Assembly: GCF_023721415.1 (NCBI RefSeq)
Contig: NZ_JAMQVC010000001.1
Location: 992,001-1,056,000, forward strand
DNA length: 64,000 nt
Direction: 5' to 3'
Origin: Galbibacter mesophilus
Lineage (GTDB): Bacteria; Bacteroidota; Bacteroidia; Flavobacteriales; Flavobacteriaceae
The position numbers and the translations under genes are program-made. The notes beneath the pieces were generated by a model that made no database searches, had not been told where the DNA came from, and worked only from the letters and a program-made list of their open reading frames with translations. Positions 7,545-15,992 of the stretch are shown here, one piece after another. Numbering within the stretch: position 1 is the stretch's first letter; each line of letters begins with the position of its first letter.

Positions 7545-8785
7545 TAAGATGCTACAATTTTATACAGTTTATCAGAAAGGCGTACTCTAAATTTAGTTGG
7601 AATTGTACAGGAATCTCCTTTCTTGGCAACCTCCAGTTTTTCATCGTTCACCATCATTTCCTCTAAGGTGAATTCCTCCACTCCCGTTGTAGGACCGGTA
7701 ATAAGTAATTTATCGCCAAGCTTTATATCGTATGCTTCAATTTTAAACTCTGCAATGTTGCTCTTCGGAAAGAAATGCATGCCCTTTCCTACATATACTT
7801 TCTTCTGTGTGGCCTGAGAGCCTGGTCCGTCGCTCCACTCACCTAATTTCTGACCCAAGTAATAACCACTCCAAAAACCGCGATTGTACACTTTTTCAAG
7901 GGCTTTCATCCATTCTGCCACTTTTTCTTTAGTGTAAGTTCCTTCGTAATAGGCATCGATAGCCTCCCGGTAGGTTTTAATAACGGTTGCCACATATTCA
8001 GGAGCTCTTCCGCGGCCTTCAATTTTTAAAACCTTTGCACCCGCATCAATAACCTGATCTAAAAAATCAAGCGTACACAAGTCTTTTGGAGACATCATAT
8101 ATTCGTTATCGATTTCAATCTCAAACCCACTTTCTTGGTCGATAACGGTATATTTTTTACGGCAATTTTGTTTACAAGCTCCCCGATTAGCTGACGAATT
8201 GTGGGAATGTAAGCTGAGGTAACATTTACCTGAAACAGCCATACAAAGTGCGCCATGACCAAAAATTTCAATCTCCACCAAATTCCCCGAAGGCCCCTTA
8301 ATTTGTTCTTTCTCTATTTGATTACAAATCTTTTTCACTTGGCGTAAACTCAACTCCCTACTCAACACCATGGTATCCGCGAAAAGTGCATAGAACTTTA
8401 CCGTTTCAATATTGGTAATATTTATTTGTGTAGAAATATGAACTTCCATTTGTATCTGTCGCGCATAAGCTATTACCGCTTGATCCATGGCAATTACCGC
8501 AGTGATGTTGGCGGCTTTCGCAGCATCCAAAAGGGTTTTTATAATAGATAAATCGTGATCGTAAATAATAGTATTTAGGGTAAGATACGTTCGTACCCCT
8601 TTAGCTTCACAACGTTTGGCAATTTCCGGCAAGTCATCAATCGTGAAATTAATACTTGCGCGAGCACGCATATTTAACTGCTCTACCCCAAAATAAATCG
8701 AATCAGCTCCATTGGTAAGTGCTGCTTGCAGCGATTCAAAATTCCCCGCAGGCGCCATCAACTCTATATGTCCGTCTTTTTTCAT
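7544..8785 (-). CDS. trhP: Peptidase U32 family protein, TrhP-type tRNA hydroxylation enzyme
   Basis: Member of collagenase-like U32 family, 413 residues. It opens with IELMAPAGNFESLQAAL and contains the family cysteine block: CMAVSGKCYLS followed by RGACKQNCRKKY, expected to bind an iron-sulfur cluster. This layout and length match TrhP (YegQ) proteins, which make 5-hydroxyuridine at tRNA position 34 with prephenate as oxygen source. RlhA, the rRNA relative, is much longer. The ATG at 8785 is preferred over a TTG at 8806. It is cotranscribed with the overlapping ferredoxin gene. A different paralogue of U32 cannot be fully excluded. Confidence 0.82.
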   Translation of the reverse strand: MKKDGHIELMAPAGNFESLQAALTNGADSIYFGVEQLNMRARASINFTIDDLPEIAKRCEAKGVRTYLTLNTIIYDHDLSIIKTLLDAAKAANITAVIAMDQAVIAYARQIQMEVHISTQINITNIETVKFYALFADTMVLSRELSLRQVKKICNQIEKEQIKGPSGNLVEIEIFGHGALCMAVSGKCYLSLHSHNSSANRGACKQNCRKKYTVIDQESGFEIEIDNEYMMSPKDLCTLDFLDQVIDAGAKVLKIEGRGRAPEYVATVIKTYREAIDAYYEGTYTKEKVAEWMKALEKVYNRGFWSGYYLGQKLGEWSDGPGSQATQKKVYVGKGMHFFPKSNIAEFKIEAYDIKLGDKLLITGPTTGVEEFTLEEMMVNDEKLEVAKKGDSCTIPTKFRVRLSDKLYKIVAS

Positions 8786-8896
8786 CCGCTTAAAATTGCG
8801 GTGCAAAAATACACATAAAAAGAAATTTGATTTCTTAAACTACGTTAAAAATTGAGCCTTTAATATTGTATCTGTCTGTTTTTTAAATACTTCCCA

Positions 8897-9589
8897 TTAA
8901 AAGCTGTGGTGCATACTGAATTGAAGTTGACTTTTTCCCCAGTTATTGGTGATTTGCTTCATCCAACCCAATTGAAACCTAATTGATTTGTTAAGCGTAT
9001 ATCCAAGTCCCAAATAGGTTCGGTTCCTGTCGAAATATTCTACCGTTCTTCCGTCACCAATATCTCTTTCCCCATTGATGAAAAGTTCGTTGTAAAAGGC
9101 AAAGTAATAGGTGTTTTTAACCAGTGAAGTGTTGTTAAAGGGCACATTTATAAAAAGATTGTAGCGATAGCGGGTTCTAAAATCCATGGATTCCACAAAG
9201 CGCTGTTCATAGCGGAAACGATGGGTGAGCAAAAAGCGTTTTCCCAGGGTATTGGAAAATAGCGCTTCTTGATAAATTCTATTCTCAATAACGGGGTCGT
9301 CTATTTCCGTTCCGTATTGACCTGTAGAGATGTTAGCATATCCAAGGGTAAACTTAACACCAGAATTCTCGGGAGTATAAGTTAGCCCCGACCTTAAGAG
9401 CAATTGTTCCCTATCTCCTAATCCGCGCCAATCCCGATACTGAAAATCTCCTTGAACACCCCAATTGGATTCTCCAAAATTCGTGCTATAAAAGTACATA
9501 TACCAAGCGCCCAATTGGTTTTCATCTGGAAGTTGGGCATGTAATTGTTGAAAAAAGATTATGGTAAAAAGACAAAGTAGCTTTTTCAT
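8897..9589 (-). CDS. DUF2490 outer-membrane-type protein
   Basis: Exported protein of 230 residues with a classical signal peptide (MKKLLCLFTIIFF, cleavage after LHA). The mature part is a series of alternating-residue beta strands with W, Y and F at the ends (QLGAWYMYFYSTNF, VQGDFQYRDW, HRFRYEQRF, the C-terminal LQFSMHHSF), the layout of a small outer-membrane beta-barrel; the whole matches DUF2490. Such proteins are common in Bacteroidota and have no defined role. The C-terminal phenylalanine fits recognition by the Bam machinery. I start at 9589, where the signal peptide begins; an upstream TTG would add a Cys-rich non-signal stretch. Confidence 0.82.
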   Translation of the reverse strand: MKKLLCLFTIIFFQQLHAQLPDENQLGAWYMYFYSTNFGESNWGVQGDFQYRDWRGLGDREQLLLRSGLTYTPENSGVKFTLGYANISTGQYGTEIDDPVIENRIYQEALFSNTLGKRFLLTHRFRYEQRFVESMDFRTRYRYNLFINVPFNNTSLVKNTYYFAFYNELFINGERDIGDGRTVEYFDRNRTYLGLGYTLNKSIRFQLGWMKQITNNWGKSQLQFSMHHSF

Positions 9590-9696
9590 GGTGGCGCAAA
9601 TGATTTGTTTTTTAAATATACAAAGCATTACGCACGGTTTCAAAAAAGGTTTGCTTTTATTCTGATATTAATGAGAGTATGATAAAGTTCCATGAT

Positions 9697-9720
9697 GGGC
9701 TTCGACAGGCTCAAGCTGAC
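9697..9720 (+). repeat. Short dispersed intergenic motif, copy A
   Basis: A roughly 23-bp motif, GGCTTCGACAGGCTCAAGC plus CTGAC-like tail, in the spacer between the DUF2490 and nicotinamidase genes. A close match on the opposite strand is at 31851-31873 and a worn copy at 47165-47187. The sequence resembles short repeats scattered in flavobacterial intergenic DNA. Confidence 0.6.
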
Positions 9721-9774
9721 AGCAATATTATTTAAACCCAAATAAGAACTAATTGAACAAACTATTAAAATTCA

Positions 9775-10320
9775 TTACGAAAGAATAACTTCGGAAGAAA
9801 TCAACTTACAACCTGCTGATTTCATTTTTTCCAAAGCCTTTTCCGAATCGTCAGACTTTACGTTTACCGCACGGATAGCATCGGTAATAACAAAGGTTTT
9901 GAAATTATGCTTTACGGAATCCAAAGCTGTGTTCAGCACACAATAATCAGTTGCGAGTCCGCTTACATAAACTTCGGTGATTTTGTTTTGCTGAAGGTAC
10001 TTAGTCAAATTGATATTGGTTGCTTCAAAAGCAGAGTAGCCATCATCTTTAGTTCCCGTTCCTTTGTAGGCAATTTGATGGATGTTGCTAGTGTCTAAAT
10101 CCTTATGAAATTCAGCTCCTTTCGTATTCTGTATGCAGTGATTTGGCCACTTTTCGAAATGCATCGTTTCTTCAGGATGCCAGTCTTTAGAAGCCACTAC
10201 GATATCAAATTCCGCAGCTATTTTATTAATAACAGGCACTACTTCTTCCCCTCCTTTGGTAGCCAAGGCTCCACCGGTGCAGAAATCGTTTTGTACATCC
10301 ACTATCAACAGCGCTTTCAT
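9775..10320 (-). CDS. pncA: Nicotinamidase / isochorismatase family hydrolase
   Basis: Predicted nicotinamidase of 181 residues, converting nicotinamide to nicotinate in NAD salvage. The catalytic aspartate is D8 in IVDVQNDFC, the metal-binding segment is ASKDWHPEETMHF, and the nucleophilic cysteine lies in SGLATDYCV. The GGALATKGGEEVVPVIN stretch after the first motif is characteristic of PncA rather than of isochorismatases or ureidoacrylate hydrolases. The length is a little short because the loop between the metal site and the cysteine is compact. A structured intergenic repeat lies immediately upstream of the start. Confidence 0.88.
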   Translation of the reverse strand: MKALLIVDVQNDFCTGGALATKGGEEVVPVINKIAAEFDIVVASKDWHPEETMHFEKWPNHCIQNTKGAEFHKDLDTSNIHQIAYKGTGTKDDGYSAFEATNINLTKYLQQNKITEVYVSGLATDYCVLNTALDSVKHNFKTFVITDAIRAVNVKSDDSEKALEKMKSAGCKLISSEVILS

Positions 10321-10354
10321 CTTCTAGGTTTATTAAAGAGAGTAAAATAAAGAA

Positions 10355-10374
10355 CCTGCCTGCCGGCAGGCAGG
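10355..10374. repeat. Perfect 20-bp palindrome
   Basis: A fully self-complementary GC-rich 20-mer made of CCTGCCTGCC and its reverse complement, striking in this AT-rich spacer. It sits just 5' of copy 1 of the structured repeat, in the place where the other three copies carry a TTTCTTTTG/CAAAAGAAA hairpin. Confidence 0.85.
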
Positions 10375-10382
10375 AAAGGCGG

Positions 10383-10507
10383 CTTATCTTATGAATTTTT
10401 TCGACCATGAAGTCGAAAAACCGTAATTAAAACTACGCGTCGCTTCATTCTTACGCTCCTGTTCTCGTAGCTTTTAATAACTATTCTACAGATAAGTGAT
10501 TTTTAAA
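10383..10507 (+). repeat. Structured dispersed repeat, copy 1
   Basis: Outer stem CTTATCT (10383-10389) with AGATAAG (10490-10496); first hairpin TTTTTCGAC / GTCGAAAAA with a six-base loop; second long hairpin ATTAAAACTACG with CGTAG-C-TTTTAAT; then a T-rich tail. Same fold as copies at 14652, 39110 and 60254, with compensatory differences in the outer stem and second hairpin. Located between the start of the nicotinamidase gene and the end of the PBP1A gene. Confidence 0.88.
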
Positions 10508-10519
10508 GTTCTAATAAAC

Positions 10520-12865
10520 TTAAAAATCAATTTCAACTCCTTCGTTATAATCGATTTTGATAGAATCTTTTTCTTCTTCCGCTGGAGCGTCACAATCCAC
10601 ACGTATGCTCAACTCTTCCGGCGCTTCAAATTCTGACTTAGAAACTTCCAATTCTTCATCGGCATAACATTTCTTCATGTACGAGCCCCAAATAGGCAAG
10701 GCCATACTCGCTCCTTGTCCGTAAGTAATGCTTTTAAAGTGGATAGAACGATCATCACCACCTACCCAAACCCCGGTAACCAAGTTCGGTACCATTCCCA
10801 TAAACCAACCATCACTTTGGTTTTGGGTAGTTCCTGTTTTTCCAGCAATGGGGTTGGTAAACTCGTATGGATATCCAGTAATAATCTCTTTGTAAAGTGT
10901 ATTATTTACAGCCCAATTTCCACGTAATCTAGCTCCAGAGCCCGATTGTGTAACTCCTTCCATCAATTTAACGGTAGTATAGGCCACTTCTTTACTAAGC
11001 ACATCCCGTGTCTCGGGCACCGATTCGAATAACACGGTTCCATTTTTATCTTCAATTCGGGATATCATTACGGGTTTTACATATACTCCTTGATTGGCAA
11101 AGGTCCCGAACGCTCCAACCATTTCGTAAACAGAAATATCAGGTGTTCCCAATGCAATGGATGGCACTGGTAGAATTGGTGCTTCTACTCCCATTCTTTT
11201 AATTAAATTCACCACGGGCTGAGGGCCAACTTTGTCCATCAAACGAGCGGTAACCGTATTTACCGAGTTCGCCAAAGCGTATTTTAAGGTGTACATATCT
11301 CCGGAATATTCTCCATTGGAGTTTTTAGGACACCAAGGTTCTATATTTCCATATTTATTAGCCTCAATACAAGTGTAAATATCGGGGAATTCATCACAAG
11401 GAGATAAATGCAATTGGTCAATAGCCGTTGCATACACAAAAGGCTTAAAAGTAGAACCTGCCTGTCTTCGCCCTTGTTGTACATGGTCGTATTGAAAATG
11501 TCTATAGTTTATACCTCCAACCCAAGCTTTTACGTGTCCTGATTGCGGTTCCATAGACATCATTCCAGTGTGTAAAAAGTATTTATAATATTTTATAGAA
11601 TCCAAAGGAGACATTATAGTGTCTTTATCTCCTTCCCATGTAAATATTTCCATTGGGATTTTCTTTTTGAAAGAAGCGATAATTTCCTCATCGGATTTTT
11701 TCATGTCATACTTCATCTTTCTCCAACGTTCCGATTGACGGATTGAACGTTTATATACCGCATCAATTTCTTCAGGGGTGAGATCCAGAAATGGAGCCGT
11801 TGGATTTCTCTTATCGGTATTCTGTACGAAAAACTCTGCCTGCAATCGCTTCATATGTTCTTTTACAGCTTCCTCGGCATAATCTTGCATTCTGGAATCA
11901 ATGGTAGTGAAAATTTTAAGTCCGTCTAAGTAGATGTTATACTTCTCACCATCGGGACGGTAATTTTCTTCCTTGGATGTCCAATTAAGTAACCAGTCTC
12001 TTAAGTACATTCTAAAATAGGTTGCAATCCCTTCGCGATGTGACTCGGGGTGATAATCAATCTCCAAAGGAATAGCAGTAAGCGAATCGCGTTCTTCTTC
12101 CGTTAGGAAATCATTTTTATACATTTGGTTGAGTACCACATTGCGTCTATTGCTAACTCCAACCGGATTCCTACGAGGATTATAAAGGGATGAGTTTTTA
12201 AACATCCCTACCAGCATGGCTGACTCTTCTACATTCAATTCTCCAGATTCTTTTCCAAAGTAAATACGTGCCGCCGAACGAATTCCATCAGCGTTATTTC
12301 CAAAGTCATAAATATTGAAATACATGGCAATAATTTCTTCTTTGGTGTATTGCCTTTCCAATTGCACTGCGATAATCCATTCTTTAATTTTTTGAATGAT
12401 ACGCTCTACGATATTATCTGAAACCTGTTCTGTAAATAGCTGTTTTGCTAACTGTTGGGAGATGGTACTAGCACCACCACGGGTTCCTAAAAATACGGCC
12501 GCGCGAAGTGTTCCCCACGCGTCGATACCAGAATGGTCGTAATAGCGTTCATCTTCCGTAGCAATTAAAGCACTTACCAAATGTTTTGGCAATTCTTCAA
12601 ATTCTACGGGAGTTCTATTGTCGTTTAGATAATATTTTCCAAGCGTTTTACCATCAGAAGAAATAACTTCAGAAGCTAAATTGGTTTGTGGGTTTTCTAA
12701 AATTTCGAAGGATGGAAGCGCGCCAAATACGCCCCAAGAAGCCAATAAAAAAATAAGTACTACAAAAAGAACGCCTGCTGCAAACAGTCGCCAAAACCAA
12801 ACGATATACTTTCTAAAACCCTGTGGCTTTTTATTTGTTTTTTTTGTTGATGCCTTTTTTGCCAT
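10520..12865 (-). CDS. mrcA: Penicillin-binding protein 1A (bifunctional transglycosylase/transpeptidase)
   Basis: Class A penicillin-binding protein of 781 residues that polymerises and cross-links peptidoglycan. A basic cytoplasmic tail (residues 1-25) is followed by a membrane helix. The GT51 domain shows ATEDERYYDHSGID with the catalytic glutamate, and GGASTISQQLAKQLF. The transpeptidase domain has the SxxK motif in AGSTFKPF, SVN in ALANSVNT and KTGTTQN. It is the last gene of the ricT-gldH-PBP1A set; gldH ends one base before its start. The C-terminus is acidic and unstructured. Symbol mrcA follows the functional equivalent. Confidence 0.93.
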   Translation of the reverse strand: MAKKASTKKTNKKPQGFRKYIVWFWRLFAAGVLFVVLIFLLASWGVFGALPSFEILENPQTNLASEVISSDGKTLGKYYLNDNRTPVEFEELPKHLVSALIATEDERYYDHSGIDAWGTLRAAVFLGTRGGASTISQQLAKQLFTEQVSDNIVERIIQKIKEWIIAVQLERQYTKEEIIAMYFNIYDFGNNADGIRSAARIYFGKESGELNVEESAMLVGMFKNSSLYNPRRNPVGVSNRRNVVLNQMYKNDFLTEEERDSLTAIPLEIDYHPESHREGIATYFRMYLRDWLLNWTSKEENYRPDGEKYNIYLDGLKIFTTIDSRMQDYAEEAVKEHMKRLQAEFFVQNTDKRNPTAPFLDLTPEEIDAVYKRSIRQSERWRKMKYDMKKSDEEIIASFKKKIPMEIFTWEGDKDTIMSPLDSIKYYKYFLHTGMMSMEPQSGHVKAWVGGINYRHFQYDHVQQGRRQAGSTFKPFVYATAIDQLHLSPCDEFPDIYTCIEANKYGNIEPWCPKNSNGEYSGDMYTLKYALANSVNTVTARLMDKVGPQPVVNLIKRMGVEAPILPVPSIALGTPDISVYEMVGAFGTFANQGVYVKPVMISRIEDKNGTVLFESVPETRDVLSKEVAYTTVKLMEGVTQSGSGARLRGNWAVNNTLYKEIITGYPYEFTNPIAGKTGTTQNQSDGWFMGMVPNLVTGVWVGGDDRSIHFKSITYGQGASMALPIWGSYMKKCYADEELEVSKSEFEAPEELSIRVDCDAPAEEEKDSIKIDYNEGVEIDF

Positions 12866-12866
12866 T

Positions 12867-13352
12867 TTATTCGTTAGCTGTTTTTTCTATACTTATACCT
12901 ACGTCTGTAATCCCCTTTAAAGATGATACGCCATTAATTTCCCCGTTTTTTCGCATCGCGTGCTCAACAGCAATATGGTAATCGCCCATATTTGGGAATA
13001 CAACTTTCTCCTTGTACAACAATTTGTTTTCCTTAACGGAAGAAAATCCTTTCCCTAACCATTCGCCATTGGGTTTCGCCATTTCATATTCCAATGTATC
13101 AGAAACCGTTTTTCCATCGGGGAAATCCAGATTTACGATAAGAAATAAATTACTGAAAGGGTAATCATTATCGTTTCTAAGATTCAAAAAAATATTATAA
13201 GAATTAAGGGAATCGGGGGCTTGAAAACTAAAATCGATTATTTCGTCCATTTCCCAGCTTCCTTTTACCGATTGGTATTCACCATAAACTGTACCATTGT
13301 TACAAGCCAACAAAAGAATGGCTATAAAAAATAAAACAACGCTCTTATGCAT
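12867..13352 (-). CDS. gldH: Gliding motility lipoprotein GldH
   Basis: Lipoprotein of 161 residues with a signal peptide and lipobox ending at C17 (LLLAC). GldH is needed for gliding motility and linked type IX secretion in flavobacteria, and is anchored on the periplasmic side. The mature domain is beta-rich, with NIFLNLRNDNDYPFSNLF and the conserved NGEWLGKGFSSVKEN segment. Its start overlaps the end of ricT by eight bases and its stop lies against the PBP1A start, giving a tightly coupled operon. No other gld or spr gene is present in this window. Confidence 0.92.
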   Translation of the reverse strand: MHKSVVLFFIAILLLACNNGTVYGEYQSVKGSWEMDEIIDFSFQAPDSLNSYNIFLNLRNDNDYPFSNLFLIVNLDFPDGKTVSDTLEYEMAKPNGEWLGKGFSSVKENKLLYKEKVVFPNMGDYHIAVEHAMRKNGEINGVSSLKGITDVGISIEKTANE

Positions 13353-14514
13353 TCTTGTTGGTTCTTTTTCTTTTGTTGTTGGTGCGTTTTTTCTTTTTTC
13401 TATTTCTACCCCTACTGTTTCTAGGTTTATCGAAACGGGTTAAACTATCTTGACCTACAACGTTTTCAAACGCCGTTTTAGTATCATCGGTTAAATCGAG
13501 TGCATATTCTTCTAAGCTGACCACTGGTTGCTTTTTCTTGTTTCGCTCGATAATTTCGTGTACTTGGTCGGTAGTAAGTACAAACCAATTTGCCCATTCT
13601 CCTTCGTAGGCATACCACATAATTTGCTTGAAAATGTCAATTTTTTGACAAACAGCTTCACCTTTTTCGGTTTTCAAACGGGTTTCTTGGTTTGGAAAAT
13701 CTTTTAAAGCATCTAAGTAAGCATCTAGCTCGTAGTTTAAACAACACTTGAGTTTACCACATTGTCCAGCTAATTTTTGCGGATTTAAGGATAGTTGTTG
13801 GTAACGTGCCGAAGCCGTGTTTACCGAACGAAAATCGGTTAGCCAAGTAGAACAACAGAGTTCTCTTCCGCAGGAACCAATACCACCCAACCGAGCAGCT
13901 TCCTGCCGATAACCAATTTGGCGCATTTCGATACGCGTACTAAAGGCCCGAGCCATATCTTTAATAAGTTGACGGAAATCTACCCTTTCTTCTGCAGTAT
14001 AGTAAAAAGTGGCTTTAGAGCCATCTCCTTGAAACTCAACATCTGATATTTTCATTTGCAGTTGAAGTCGGATTGCCAACTCACGGGAACGTTTCTGTAC
14101 CTCCGGTTCGCGATCCCTAGCTGCTTGCCAGATATCAATATCTTTTTGGGAAGCTTTTCGGTAGATTTTAGGAAGATTCTCATCCTTATGATCTACTTTT
14201 TTCTTTTTCATTTGGACTTTTACCAATTCCCCCACCAACGTTACTACGCCTACATCGTGCCCCGGAGAAGCCTCCGTAGCCACCACATCGCCAATAGAAA
14301 GCGTTAGGTTTTCTTTATTTCTAAAAAATTCTTTTCTACTATTTTTGAATCTAACTTCTACACAATCAAAAGGTTCGTGACCATTGGGTAGCGACATATT
14401 AGAAAGCCAATCAAAAACGGTAAGTTTATTACAACCATCAGTTCCGCAAGTACCGTTATTCTTACACCCACGTGGTTGTCCATCCTTACCGGTTGAACAA
14501 CTGCTACATCCCAT
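13345..14514 (-). CDS. ricT: RicT-like PSP1 domain protein with Cys-rich N-terminus
   Basis: PSP1/RicT family protein of 389 residues. RicT in Bacillus is part of the RicAFT complex, which binds iron-sulfur clusters and affects RNase Y-dependent RNA maturation. Here the N-terminus (MGCSSCSTGKDG, then further cysteines up to about residue 30) is cysteine-rich, and the PSP1 core includes VDFRQLIKDMARAF, RQIGYRQEAARLGGIGSCG and CCSTWL, with KCCLNYELD. The C-terminal 30 residues are almost all lysine, arginine and asparagine. The ATG at 14514 begins the Cys-rich segment; the reading from 14571 adds nothing conserved. It heads the operon with gldH and PBP1A. Confidence 0.88.
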   Translation of the reverse strand: MGCSSCSTGKDGQPRGCKNNGTCGTDGCNKLTVFDWLSNMSLPNGHEPFDCVEVRFKNSRKEFFRNKENLTLSIGDVVATEASPGHDVGVVTLVGELVKVQMKKKKVDHKDENLPKIYRKASQKDIDIWQAARDREPEVQKRSRELAIRLQLQMKISDVEFQGDGSKATFYYTAEERVDFRQLIKDMARAFSTRIEMRQIGYRQEAARLGGIGSCGRELCCSTWLTDFRSVNTASARYQQLSLNPQKLAGQCGKLKCCLNYELDAYLDALKDFPNQETRLKTEKGEAVCQKIDIFKQIMWYAYEGEWANWFVLTTDQVHEIIERNKKKQPVVSLEEYALDLTDDTKTAFENVVGQDSLTRFDKPRNSRGRNRKKKKRTNNKRKRTNKNA

Positions 14515-14651
14515 AATTTTATATATTGAACCGAATGAGCTACAAAAAGTAGCTATTCGGTTATGGTTCATAAATGTTTTTTACTATCGTAAAGATAGTA
14601 TTTTCAAATTAGTTTTAGTTAGAGTTTAGTTTTACCTAACTCTCTTTTTCA

Positions 14652-14827
14652 TTTCTTTTGCTCGCTCAAAAGAAACGAAACAAAGAAAAAAGCGTCTTAT
14701 CAAAGGAATTTTTTCGACCATAAAGTCGAAAAACCGTAATTGAAACTCCGCGTCGATTCGTACCTCATCTCCTGTTTTCGGAGCTTTCAATCACTATTCT
14801 ACAGATAAGTTTTTTTGCTTCGCTCCT
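14652..14827 (+). repeat. Structured dispersed repeat, copy 2
   Basis: Leading hairpin TTTCTTTTG (14652-14660) with CAAAAGAAA (14667-14675); outer stem CTTATC (14696-14701) with GATAAG (14814-14819); inner hairpin TTTTTCGAC/GTCGAAAAA; second inner hairpin ATTGAAACTCCG with CGGAG-C-TTTCAAT; then a run of seven T. It occupies most of the 345-bp spacer between ricT and trhO; nothing else is seen there. Confidence 0.88.
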
Positions 14828-14859
14828 TTTCAAAAATTGTTATGGTAAAATAAACAAAG

Positions 14860-15891
14860 TTATTCCTTGAACTTTAAAACTTCCGATCTTCCTTTTTTGA
14901 AAATCAAATTGCTTACGCCTTTCCCTTTTCTAAGCGCTTTTTGTTCTTCGTAAGGCAATGCAATAATATCCATACAATCTGTAGAACAGCAATTGTTCAT
15001 TTTTTCAGCACATTCTTCGCACTGAATGAAGAGCAAATGACAAGCCTCATTGGCACAGTTAACATGCGTGTCGCATGGTTTTCCGCATTGGTGGCAGCGT
15101 GCAATTACATCATCACTAATACGCTCTGCCCTGCGCTCATCAAAAACAAAGTTCTTTCCAATAAATTTATTCTCCAGCGCATTCTCTTCTACTTGACGCA
15201 CGTAATTGATGATTCCACCTTCCAGTTGGAAAACATTCTTAAATCCTTTGTGTTTGTAGTAAGCGCTCGCTTTTTCACAACGGATGCCGCCTGTACAATA
15301 CATCACCAAGTTTTTATCTTCCTTGTGCTCTTTTAAATCCTCTTCTATAATCGATAAAGAATCCCTAAAAGTATCTACATCTGGTGTGATCGCGTTTTTG
15401 AAATGACCTATTTCACTTTCATAGTGGTTTCGCATATCCACTAAAACCGTATTGGGGTCCTCAATAAGTTCGTTGAATTTGGCGGCGTTTACATGTTCGC
15501 CTTTGTTGGTAACATCAAAAGTGGCATCGTTGAGACCGTCTGCCAAAATTTTCTTACGCACTTTCACCTTCAGCTTTAAGAAAGAAAAGTTATCCTGTTC
15601 CACAGCAATATTAAGACGCACATTTTCTAAAAATGAAATAGAGTCAAGATGCGCTTTAAATGCATGAAAGTTATCTGCCGGTACCGAAAGTTGCGCGTTG
15701 ATTCCTTCATGAGCTACATAGATACGGCCAAGCACATCCAGCTCATTCCAGTGAATGAACAAGTGGTTCCTAAAAATTTCGGGGTTTCCAATTTTTGCGT
15801 ATTGATAGAAAGAGATTGTCAACCGGTCTTTTCCGGCTTCTTCAATAAGTTTAGCTCTTTCTTCTGCGCTTAAGTTATTGTACAGTTGCAT
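14860..15891 (-). CDS. trhO: tRNA uridine(34) hydroxylase TrhO (rhodanese domain)
   Basis: Oxygen-dependent enzyme forming 5-hydroxyuridine at the wobble position of tRNA; 343 residues from the ATG at 15891 (a longer frame from 15933 lacks conserved sequence). The N-terminal acylphosphatase-like domain has GRIYVAHEGINAQLS. The rhodanese domain carries the active loop MYCTGGIRCEKAS and the preceding DMRNHYESEIGHF. The C-terminus is cysteine-rich, with CHQCGKPC and CEECAEKMNNCC, probably a metal site. It is the YceA family in length and motif order. Its presence beside a TrhP homologue gives two routes to the same modified base. Confidence 0.92.
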   Translation of the reverse strand: MQLYNNLSAEERAKLIEEAGKDRLTISFYQYAKIGNPEIFRNHLFIHWNELDVLGRIYVAHEGINAQLSVPADNFHAFKAHLDSISFLENVRLNIAVEQDNFSFLKLKVKVRKKILADGLNDATFDVTNKGEHVNAAKFNELIEDPNTVLVDMRNHYESEIGHFKNAITPDVDTFRDSLSIIEEDLKEHKEDKNLVMYCTGGIRCEKASAYYKHKGFKNVFQLEGGIINYVRQVEENALENKFIGKNFVFDERRAERISDDVIARCHQCGKPCDTHVNCANEACHLLFIQCEECAEKMNNCCSTDCMDIIALPYEEQKALRKGKGVSNLIFKKGRSEVLKFKE

Positions 15892-15992
15892 GCTATACCA
15901 ATATTTTAAGGTTAAAGAATTATTATTTTGCAAAAGTACTCCTTTTCAGCAGAAAACCCAATGCTTTGCAAAGTAACTACGCTTTAAGAGCG

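Noticed and set aside
10226-10408. Minus-strand frame running over the 20-bp palindrome into pncA
   Set aside because: It overlaps the real nicotinamidase frame and consists mainly of palindrome translation.
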